Of a DNA stretch of 64,000 nt, positions 1-11,280 are shown one piece after another (within the stretch, counting starts at the first letter, position 1; each line of letters begins with the position of its first letter). The translations under genes were made by a program, and so were the position numbers. The stretch comes from Pseudovirgaria hyperparasitica (Eukaryota > Ascomycota > Dothideomycetes > Acrospermales > Acrospermaceae), in contig NW_022985568.1 in NCBI RefSeq assembly GCF_010093815.1, positions 643,478-707,477 on the forward strand, written 5' to 3'. Under the pieces are notes generated by a model, which was given only the letters and a program-made list of their open reading frames with translations, did not search any database and was not told the origin of the DNA.

Positions 1-1145
1 AGGCCATAGGTAGTAAGACGGCGTTAATAGCGATAAGATATAAAAACTAGATTTAGGCGGTAGAAGTTAAGTCGCCACGTTTAGTAATTATAATATAATT
101 TCGATAAGTGCGGAGGAAGTAAAGTATATAAGTAAATGTTTAATTATTAGAGTGGATCTTATACGATTACAGTCGTAGTAATAATATAGCTAGTAGGACC
201 GGGCGTATCCCGACATGAACTAGATAGACGCCGGCTTATACTAGTATTGTAATATCTTAACTAAATATATATACTATAGTTATATAGCTAGTAGAATCGG
301 GCATATACTAATATATAGTAGGTAGAAGCCGTCTTACGTCGGATCGTATCGCCTTAGCTAAGTACGCACGCTACTCTTACTACCTCTAGCATCCTTTTCA
401 TTATTCTATTAGTCTTTAAAAGCGATATCTATATCCTCTATATCTAAGGTACTTTTAAGGCTTTCGAAGTTACTATCTTTAGAGCTTATAGATTGGTCTC
501 GCGACTTCCCGGGTACTAATAGTAGTATATATAGTATTACTAGAGGAAGGGTTAAGTCGTTTAGGTGATGCTATCTACTACCTATAATACTATCTCTATG
601 GGTATCTCTACCGTTATAGGCGGTGGCTTTCTATTACTATTATTATACTAATTATAGCGAGTATAGTATTAGGGACAGAGGGGCGGATTTATTCGAGTGT
701 AACCTATATATAGCCGTCTATACTATCATGTGTTAGTCGCTGGTTTATATTTCGTTTTACTTCGGGTATACTATCTATATCCTATCTAAGGCCGAGGAGT
801 ATTATACTATTACTATATTCTAGAATATATTTAATTACTAACTATAGGAGCCATCTAATATCTACCTCTAGTTCCGTTTTACTTATTATATACTTAACTA
901 CTAGCATGATAGAATATATAGTAGCACGGCTCTAGTTAAGTGCCCTCCTAGTCTTCGTTACGTATTAGACTCTAATTTACTATATAAATACTACCGAATT
1001 AATACACGAAGCGTCGCTATGGTCTTTCTACTAGTTAGATATAGGTACTAGTATTTCGAGGAATGCGTTATCGTTAAACCTAATCGTGAATTTGATTTTT
1101 CTCGTAGTATATATGTTAGTAGGCTATAGAACCGCTATAAGTATA

Positions 1146-1265
1146 GGCTATAAGGTCGTGGTATACGAGAGCTATAAGGTCGTAATAGATAGGGGTTATA
1201 AGGTCGCAATAGGCGGAGGTTATAAGGTCGTGATAGGCGGGGATTATAAGGTCGTAGAATATAGG
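1146..1265. repeat. 24-bp minisatellite, about 5 copies
   Basis: A core TTATAAGGTCGTAATAGG followed by a short GC-richer tail repeats every 24 bp with substitutions. Read on the plus strand it gives an eight-residue repeat, GYKVVIGG-like, but the short frame begins at GTG and has no other coding support. I treat it as non-coding tandem DNA. Confidence 0.75.
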
Positions 1266-2660
1266 GCTATAATTACGCGCCTCTTCTTATACTCGGAGAT
1301 AGTTTTTCTATAATATACGGTTTTCTATACTATAGTGCGTACCTAGTCGTAGATATGGTATAGCGCCTTTATCTCTATATACTCTACTACTCTTTCCTAT
1401 ACTACTAGGAATTCGCCCGCTACCTTATTAATAATCTTATGTACTCTTTTTACGCCGAGCTCGTTCTTAGTTCGACGTCTATAGTCTACGAGTAGAGTAG
1501 CCGTATATACTTCTATATATAGCTACCTTATACGCGCCTCCATAGCTTCACGCTTTACTTATATATCTAGGCTTAAGATACGAAGTAGTATTATAGTAAT
1601 TACTATATTCGGACGGTTACTTTATTATAGAATTAGATTTAATATATTAATTATATGTAGTTAACGTGCGTAGTTAATATAGTGTTTATAATTTATGGAC
1701 TAATTATATAGTATACGCATGGTATATCGTAGGCGTAAGAAAGATAGAGGTATAGATCGGACGATAGAGGTAGAAGCCGGAATAACAAGGCACCTACTAG
1801 GTAAACCTTGTTTATGTCCTTATTATTCCTTAAACACACGTTTATAACACGTACGTAACTTGGCGTGGCGTGGTCGGGCGTGTAGTTATTTACTTTATAT
1901 TATCTAATACCCTTAATAGAATTGGATAGCCATGATTCTTATCTTATAATATTATATCATAGGCGACTACGTCTAGGACGGTATATGGCTACGTATATAC
2001 GAGGTGCCGCGTTAGTCTTATCCCATTTTATATTCATATACTTATCCCTAGGTACTCTCTAAGTATTATAAGTCTATATTTCGTCGTATTCGAGTGTCGT
2101 ATCCTTCCATGCTTTTAAAATACATGATATTTAGGTTTACTATATCCCGTATATATCATGGTTAAAGTCTAAAGGTAGAGGCTTTGATTAGGGCGTATAT
2201 TTTTTTATATTTTCTCTTTAGATAGTAATATCTCCCGATATAAAGGCTAGAAGTAGTTTTAAAAGTATAAAGGGGATAACTAAAGGAAGCCTACGTTATT
2301 AGGCCGGGGCTCACGGTAGATATAGAATTATATTTATTTCTTAATCGGTAGGTACTAGTTAACGTGCCTAGTGGCGCCGTATTATCTAATAGCGCGTCTA
2401 TACTAGAGTAGACATAATAGAAATACCCTTAATGGGTCTTTAATAGAGCTAAACTATCTACCTAGTAGGATATTATAACTATATCTAAAATAGATATAGA
2501 GGTATACTTACTAAGAAGCCGTGACTAAGTAGCCCTAATATATAAGTCTAATTATATACTATTACTAATTAACTTCTATGTCTTTATATATCGTAATACC
2601 GCCGTCTCGGTCGGTATCCTCGTAGTCTTTATCGTTCTAGCCGCTAGTAGTTACTTCATT

Positions 2661-2746
2661 AGTAGTATTAGCTCTAGTAGTATTAGTTCTAGTAGTATTA
2701 GTTCTAGTAGCATTAGCTCTAGTAGTATTAGCTCTAGTAGTATTAA
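2661..2746. repeat. 15-bp minisatellite, about 6 copies
   Basis: Unit AGTAGTATTAGCTCT repeats six times with single-base differences (GCTCT against GTTCT, one CATT). It lies in RIP-mutated DNA with no gene nearby. Confidence 0.85.
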
Positions 2747-5700
2747 CTAGATTATTACTATTTATACGTGCTGGTAATTTAGTACGGCTGGGATAATAAC
2801 GCTAAGTATAACTAGTAGTCCTATAATTATAGTAAAACGTACCCGTAAGCGTCTTGGGTTTAGAGTAAACATTAGCTTTATAGCCGATGTCCTAATAGTT
2901 ATTATATATAAGCGTCGACCCTCTTAGATACTTAATAGACTTATATCCTTTAACATTATATTTATAGTAGACTAGCGGCTTACGGGGCTTAGTACCATCG
3001 GTAGTTTATTAATCGCTTCGTTCTCCCCTCTCTCTAATACTAAGTATAGAGCGACCGTATTAGGGATTAGGTATATTAGAGAGTAGAGGGAGGCTATCTA
3101 GGTCGGGGGTCGTGCACGTGTATATCGCATGAATCTTAGAGTACTTATTCTATATCTTGCCGAGTACGCCGTCTAGGACTTTCTACCTCTTAAGAGATAT
3201 AAAGTTAGTAATAATAACTATTATCTATTTAGCGCGCGTAATAGTAATAATATTATAGTTTACTTCCGAGAGGAAGCCGAAGCGATTAGTTTAGACTAGG
3301 TCGATAAGGACTATATCGTTATTATAACCCTAAGAACCGTCCCATGAACGCCATTGGACAAGCTTCTATACCGGCTTAGGTAGGGCATTAAATCGAGCTT
3401 TATCCGCTGCGGCAAGTGTAGTTAGAAGCGAGTTCCTAACTATCCCTTTAAACAGATTACGTTAGGCGGCGTATATAGAAATATAGAGTACGTAATCGAG
3501 TGCGACGCTATAATAGAAGAGCTTAGTAATAATCTACTAAGTGAAACGTAATAAGTCTATATTATATATTAAGTTATTTACCGTGTACACGTGATCCCCG
3601 TTAACGTTAGTATATATAACGTGTTAATAGCCGTAGATTCTAAATATTTATCGAACGGTCTCTGCGAGTAGTATATCGACATTATTTATTATATAGGGCG
3701 AGGTCGTTAGCTCACCTAAGTAAGTAATTAGCGATATAACGTTTATTATCCTAGGAACTAAGCGTTCTAACTCGGTAAGGCGAGTAGTTAGGAAACTATA
3801 TTATATCTAGCGCTTTATGAAGGAGATCCTCTAGTTCACGGTCTATATATTAGTACTATTACGCTAGTAGATGTCGAGCTAGCGTAGGTCGCTAATATAA
3901 ATAAATGTTAGTTACTATTCTATAGTAGTATAATTAACGATAATCCTAAGTGTATTACTTTTAAGGATACACGTAGCCTCTTCTATTACGACCAAAATCG
4001 GATATATATTATAGACTACCTTGGCGATATTTATAATATATAGGGTCCCTATATAAATCTAGGCGTGGATAGTAACTAGGTCCTAGGTAGCGAGGTATAG
4101 CTTATTTATTCTATTATACTCCTTCTTAGGCATGTCCTTATTACGAGTATAACGTTTATAGATAGCGCGTAATAGCCGAGCCGTTTCTTTCTCGAAATTC
4201 TTAGAGATCTATTTATATTGGTATTAAGATTTAACGAGTCTAACGACCTCGAGCGTAATATAACTAGTATATAGTTTCTATAGACGAGCACGGGGATCCG
4301 TGCTATATTCCGATAGTCGTTTACTATAGTCGGCCTAGGCTTACGCGAGGATGGCACCGCCTATTATATTATTCTAGGTTGGCCCGATAAGAGGGTCGCC
4401 GCGACGAGATAGTCTAGCTATAGTAAAGAAAACCTCTCGATTAACGGCTTCGGGGCATCTTCGAAGAACGACCGGTATCTTTAGAGACTTATAGCGAGTA
4501 AATATATTACTTATATATTTATATACTTTTCTTATAGCGTCGTTATAGGTTTCGTTAGTTAGGCTAATAATAATATATATATATATCCTATATATTTAGG
4601 TGGAACCTAGCGTAGGGAGGTGCGCTATTATATCGCTAGATAGGATAACTATCTTAGTAGTATAAGCGATAATAGGAGTACCGTTTATTTCGTTAATTAG
4701 AAGTATAGCTAGTAGTAGACGAAGCTATAAATAGCTCTTCCTAGCTTCTCCATAGCCATAAAGTAGAAACTAAGCCCTAAGTACGTCCGTTGCCTATATA
4801 TAGGTATACCATTATTAGGGAGATAGTTCCGAATATATAATATCCTAGAGATCGTGGAATCTTTTATAATCTTTAACGTAGCGGTTATAGTTAACGGGTT
4901 AAAGATTCAGGTAGTTATTACTAAGTATTAGGTTCTATACGGAGGGTAGTAAAGGGGATAGAATACTAGAGTGGACTTTAGACGATATTAGAAGTATATA
5001 TATATCGGTGATAGGGCTAGTAATAGAACCTTCGTCGCTAATAATATTATGACTATATTCTATATTCGTGTCCTTATTATTATCTAGGGATATAGATAAT
5101 TTAGAAAGAGTAACGAGGGTATTCTAAGACTCTATACTATAATCTAGAATCTTATCGTTAGGGTTAGGGGACCTATATATTAGAGATATAGATACCGAGT
5201 CCATAATAACATTAAGGACTATCGTATTAAACGCATCCTAAGCGGCGTGGTCGTCTACGCCGCTATCTCTAGAAGCTTATACGGCGTAGTAGGTGTAATG
5301 GATATAACCAAGGTGTTACTGCAATGGTAACCAAGATATATTATGATTTAACTTAGAGAGAATAGGGATAAGCCGTATGGTTATAGCTTTAAGTATAGTC
5401 TTAAGCGAGGTCACGTGATACCCCTATACTAGTCTCCATCCGTCCCGGCTCCGTTATATAATACTAGAGACAAGGCAAAGCCGAAGTCCATAATAGTAGG
5501 TTAGTTTCTAGCACGTATTAATACGTTACTTAGTAAGCTTATTATAGGTTTATACGCTAACTAAAGCCGGAACGTCCGTGAACTCTATAAGCGTGGTAAG
5601 GGACGACCTAATTATACTTAAACTAGTATCGCTAGTCCGAATAAAATGTTTAGGACGAGCTCGAGTTATATTAGTAACCGTATCCATTAATATAATCGGT

Positions 5701-5829
5701 ATCTTAGGTACTTTAGGAGGACGCCTAACCTTATTAAAGACTTTTAGAGCGAGGCATTCGAATAGGAGGACGCCTAGGCGAAATTAAAGGACTTTAAAGC
5801 GGTATACGTCGTTATTATAATCCTTTAAA

Positions 5830-6800
5830 TCCACTTTAAGGTACCCACGACTACCTAGTTCCATATAATAGAATCCTTTCGTATCGATAGGATAGACGAT
5901 AGCTAAGAGCGCCCGAGTAATACCTAAGAGCTAGATATACCCGACGGTAACGTCTTGGAATTAGAATAATAGGAGATCCGTCTATTCGTCTTATAAGGTA
6001 CTTATAGCGATATATATTAGGTAGTCAAATTTCTTATCGAATAACTCGCGGTAGGGAATAGAGATCTAGGGCCAAGTGTCCGGCCTACTTATTATACCGT
6101 ATTATATATAGGGAGTAATAACTTCTATATACTATGAATTAATCGGATCGCTCTCTAGTTTAAGCTTATTATTAAAGCTAGTAAGATCTATAGGGTTACG
6201 TAGCGGTAGTAAGATACGAACTATAGTATAAGTATCTAGATCTTCGAAGAATTGCTTTACTCGTTTATATATTATATCGGGTCCGACATATAATAGAATA
6301 GTAAAACCTATACTAAGAAGCTCGCTAGCTATAAGTTCGATAACCTAAAAGTCGCGAGGGTCTTTATAGAGGCCGGGATTAATATATAGTATATTGGCTT
6401 TATCCGCTTCGCTTATAATGAGATTAGAAAGTTTAGAAAAATACTTAATGAAGTCGCCTACTTACTTAACCTTAAAGATCTATACTATAGAGTGGTCGGA
6501 CGATAGGAGGATGTTAGTATAATTGAAGCGGAGTAAGCTTATTAAGGATACTAATTTCCCTTCGTTAATCTATTAGAAGTAAGCACGTAACTTAATCTAA
6601 GAGCGGTACTTAGGGAATTCAAGGAATCTATATATATAACTAATCGACTCTTCGAAGCCGTAACCTTTACTATAAGCCTTAAATACTACTAGCTTAAGCT
6701 AGGCTTGAGTTTTCGCTTATTTCTACTTAAGTCTATCTGTTTCTCTACTAATACTATAGACATTCCTAAAGGTTAACTATAGATCGCTCTATATAAGAGA
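5830..6800 (-). pseudogene. Decayed protein-coding remnant, family unknown
   Basis: On the minus strand a long run of protein-like sequence is interrupted by TAA and TAG codons at positions where CAA, CAG or TGG would be expected. A well preserved part, about 6,120-6,420, reads like GPDIIYKRVKQFFEDLDTY and continues with a leucine- and proline-bearing segment. I cannot assign a family. It is most likely a transposon-encoded protein inactivated by RIP, with the 18-bp minisatellite just upstream on the same strand. Confidence 0.4.
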
Positions 6801-6941
6801 GATCTAATAGATAGCGTAAGTAGGAACGGGAGCCTTACTACTTTAGACCTTCTTAAGTTTATACTCGTCGTTAGGACGGTAGTTACTAGTAAGTATACTA
6901 AAGATAAGTGGTTTATTATCGGTTAAGATGGTAGTCGTATC

Positions 6942-7292
6942 GTAAGCTTCGACTTAAGTATAAGGCTCGGCTTAAACGTAAGGCTCGGCTTAAACGTAAG
7001 GCTCGGCTTAAACGTAAGGATTGGCTTAAATATAAGGATCGGCTTAAATATAAGGCTTAACTTAAACGTAAGGATCGGCTTAAACGTAAGGCTCGGCTTA
7101 AACGTAAGGATTAGCTTAAGCGTAAGGCTCGGCTTAAACATAAGGATCGGCTTAAGCGTAAGGCTCGGCTTAAACGTAAGGATCGGCTTAAGTATAAGGC
7201 TCGACTTAAATATAAGGCTCGGCTTAAAGGTAAGGCTTAACTTAAGTATAAGGCTCGACTTAAACGTAAGACTCGACTTAAACGTAAGGCTT
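6942..7292. repeat. 18-bp minisatellite, about 19 copies
   Basis: Unit TAAGGCTCGGCTTAAACG repeats for about 350 bp. Variants differ at a few sites (GCTC, GATC or GCTT; AAACG, AAGTA or AAATA). On the minus strand it would read as a six-residue FKPSLT-like repeat, but that frame has no other coding support. The changes between units are mostly C/T and G/A, as expected of RIP acting on repeats. Confidence 0.9.
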
Positions 7293-7299
7293 AATTACG

Positions 7300-10200
7300 T
7301 TAAGCGTAGACTAGTCCTAAACATCGCCAAATATAACGAGTTCTTGATCCATATTATAAACTATAAATATAACCTCGTTAACTATTATATGGAATGGACC
7401 TTAAGGGTTAATAGAGTCGAGTTCGACGTAGTATTCGTATATAGTCGTAATTAACACGGAATAAAGTGTAGAAGGTAAGATTTAGGTTTAAAAACTAAGA
7501 TAAGTAGAGGAAAGGTTTATAGAAGTTTTCTTTTATAACATAGGGACGACCAAAGGAAGCTAAGATTAATATAGGCTAAAGTAATAGTAGCTTAAGTAGT
7601 ATATAAAGTGGGGTAGTATACTACTATTATATGAGTCTAGTAGCTCGCCGACCGAGTATATAGTATATTATAGAAGGCTATTAAATCGGGGCTTAGGTAA
7701 ATATAGGTATAAGTAAATAGTATTATATAAAAGTTTAACCGTCTGATATACTAACGCTATAGACGCCGAGCCTATCTCCTAAATTCTACGGTAACTATCT
7801 CTTCTAGGTAGTAAGATATTACTAGCCATGCCTTGTCTATTCTATTTATGGTAGAGATACTATATATCCGTTAGTATACTAGCGCACGTGTCTAACTACC
7901 GCTTAAATATAACTTGCCTTATACTATAATACGTACTATCGAGCCGATGTTATACCGATATTCATGGGTTTATATCTATAAACTCCTCTCCCGTAATATC
8001 GAAACCGGTAATATTATCTAGTAATAGGACCATATAAGAAGGAGGCGGACTTAGTATATCTAGTTATATATAGACTTCTACTATCGCCTTAATAACTACT
8101 ACGCTAGTAGGCGCTTCCTCCCCGGCCCTAAATAGTATATAATATTAGACTTTTACACGTTCGCTCGAACTCTCGAGTGTACCGGTATTATATATTAATT
8201 CGTAAGGTAATTAGGTTATAATCGCTAGTATATTAATATCGACGGGTAGAGTAGGCGGGACGGCGGCGCTCGACTCTCCTAATATAACGTTAGCTAGCTA
8301 ATAATATAATAGATAAATATACTAGTCGCGTCGTCATTAACGTCTATCGTTTAAGTAGGTAAAGCGTTAACTACGCCTATATTAAGTAGACTAGGGCGTA
8401 CCTATATACTATTAATAAAAGACCTAAATCTAGTAAGGTATCCGCCGTATATATAATACTATACGTAACTAATAACCGAAAACCTAAGATATATAAATGG
8501 TGTTATGTCCACGGAAGAGCGACGGTATTATACCGGTATATACCGGATATACCGGCATACATTAGTATACACCGCTTAGTAGTCGTAATATATTAATATA
8601 TGCCGATATCTATCGGTGTATATATATCTCGAGCTTACCTACGCGCGCTAGATAGATGAATCCCGCTACTATACTTATAGCGCGACGTTCCTATATGGTT
8701 AGATTATAGTTAATACGTTATAGTAGGCTTCTAAATATACCGTTTATATCGCCTACGCGGAAAACCACCCGATCTAGTCCTAAGCCTAGTACCTATTTAA
8801 TAGTCTACTATAATACCTAGTCTAAACTATCCTTACGAAGGATTATATTACTCGACTCGCTTAGTAGAATCGGGTACTCTAGGTAGACGCGACTATACCT
8901 ATAACCGCCTATATCCTCTAGTGCATCCATAGACGAGCTAATAAATTCTAATAGTTTATTTATACTAAGACCTACTATATCGCGTATTTTTATACCCTTA
9001 ATATTTAACGGCGTCGTGCCATTCTATATAGCCGTTATTAGTACTAGGGTGACCCGAGTATAATCGCGGATAAGGACTATAGGCATACGTATATAACACG
9101 GCGGCACGGCTACCTTAGAAGATATAGATACTAGTGGTCCGACGGTTAAATAACTAGGTTAGCTAGATATATTAGGCGGGTTCGTGGGGTATATATAATA
9201 TTATAATAGCTTATCTAGCTCGGGGTATCGTTTTAACGTATATAATAGTATTTAGCCAACCGCCGCTAGTTACGCGTAAATACTAAGAATATAGTATTAA
9301 GTTAATACATGGTATCTACCCGTAAAATAGTATAACTACTGTTAATAAATATATATTTATCTGCGACCGTCTATAGGCAACGCTCTCGTTTTATATGGTA
9401 GTCCTTTACTTTCTTACTACGTAGGTTTAGTAATAGGCTAGTAAATTCCTTCTAAATCAACTCTTCTATGTATACCCGAAGTTTCTACCTATCGGACGCT
9501 CTAAATATATAAAGTAGGTCGAGACTCGCTTCTACTCGGCTATTTATTCGCGGCTGGCCGGACGTAGCTATAGATAGACGGAATAGGGAATAGTATATAT
9601 TACTAGGGTAATAGAGAGACGAGATATATATACTATATAATAGGTGTAGGTATAACACGTACGTTACGGCTATATTAACGCGAGTAGTCTATATAGTTAT
9701 TAGTAATAACTCGTTAATTTAATGGAGGCGGGGAAATATACGGCCGGTATCCGATCCTATACTAATATAGGGTACGTGAAATAACGACGTTAAATATATA
9801 ATACTCTATATATAACGTTAAGTTTACCGGGCGATGGCCCTACTCTAGTAATACTATCTATATATAATAAAAGAGTAGCGTAGTATATAGGTATAATAGG
9901 ATAGTAGACCGTCTTTACGACCACGTGGATCTACCGCTAAAGAGGAATACTATAAGATCTAGTATATACTATTATAAACATACTATTATCTATTATATTT
10001 AGGTATACTAACTCGGTATACGCGAAATATAGATAACCGCTAACCCGTCGTGGTTCGCTATCATTTAAAGCCTAACGAGTAGAACCAAGGAATAAATAGT
10101 AGAAATAGTTAGACATAAGAGTTTTTAGCGATTAGAGGATAGTCTAGGTAGCTTAAGGGAAGGATAGAGGACCTCCGCGAAGCATGTACTTATATAATAT

Positions 10201-11280
10201 TAATATATAAATATTTAAGAGAAGTACGTAATGCTAACTATTATCTCTATAATAGATTATTATTAATTAGTACTATTATTAAGAAGAGATAGATAAGCGT
10301 AATGATAAATAATCGTAGTAGCGAACCCTTATATTAAACACGAATAATATAACGTATTAGTATAGTATATTTATCTATTACGAGAACGTACATCTAGTTA
10401 CTATAGTTTCTAACGGTCTATATAAGAACGTATACATCGATAATATAGTAATATAAGTCTAACTATACTTATAAGGCTAGGGAAAGAATAAAGGAAGAGG
10501 AGGAGAAATATTAGAAGGGGGAGATACTTAAGGAAGACGTTTCCCTAGTAAGAGCGTTATATACCCGGTATATACTTATTTATACTTATTTATATAGACT
10601 CGTTATATACCCGGTACTTATTTATTAATAGACTCGTTACGTATCTAATACTTACTTAACCATAGACTCGTTATATGCCCGGTATCTAACGAGGCATAAA
10701 CGCGAATAACGAAAATATTAGAATCGGGTACGAGCTAGGTCTAGTAGGCCTAGAGACATAGTTTAGATTTTAGGGTATTAATATATATAATCTATCTATA
10801 TTAGGTTAATACTATCCGTGTCTAGTTCCACCCGTGAATAAGGATTCTTTAAGTTCTATATACCTCTTTTAGAGGCGTAGAGTTTTTATACTAGCTAGTA
10901 ATTATTAGGTAATAAGGAGGTGCATCCCTAGATACTCCTTAGCTAAAATTATAGATAGTCATTAAATATAAGCCTTTTATAGAACTAATCGTAATAAACC
11001 ACGATTATTCCTTAGAGATATCCTAGTATAGGATACGACTATCGAGTACTACTATATATAAACTATAACTTCCGCTATATACCGGTATATGCCGGTATAC
11101 TACGGTAGACGGCGGTAGATAGCGATAGACTTACGACACGCGCCCGTGTTTTAACGCTACGGTCACGTTTCGTCTATTTATAGCCTAGAAGTCTAGGTTA
11201 TATACCTCGTTATAGATCCCCTAATTACTATACGTGTTTAACTAGAATAAACTATTTATAACTAACTAACGTAATATAAT
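7300..11280. other. RIP-mutated DNA without a recognised element
   Basis: I see nothing I can name as a gene. Short palindrome-like runs rich in ACCGGTAT and ATACCGG occur near 8,530-8,570 and 11,075-11,105; they could be transposon end sequences. An irregular repeat at 10,555-10,690 is listed separately. Confidence 0.5.
10555..10690. repeat. Irregular 34-46 bp tandem repeat, about 3.5 copies
   Basis: The block GTTATATACCCGGTA followed by an AT-rich tail and ending in AGACTC recurs at about 10,557, 10,603, 10,637 and 10,671. Copies differ in length and have diverged. It lies about 600 bp from the downstream (3') end of the Plavaka-type fossil, so a subterminal repeat of that element is possible but unproven. 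Confidence 0.5.

Larger units (their letters stand above)
1..5800. other. Decayed repeat DNA, family not recognised
   Basis: Apart from the two tandem arrays listed separately, I recognise no gene or transposon family here. Short stretches that may once have been coding, such as about 3,330-3,540 on the plus strand, have no motif I can name. Two short islands, about 1,775-1,890 and 5,285-5,480, keep noticeably more CA and TG than their surroundings and may be element ends. Confidence 0.5.

Noticed and set aside
6923-7141. 72-codon FKPSLT repeat peptide on the minus strand
   Set aside because: It is just the translation of the 18-bp minisatellite in RIP-mutated DNA.
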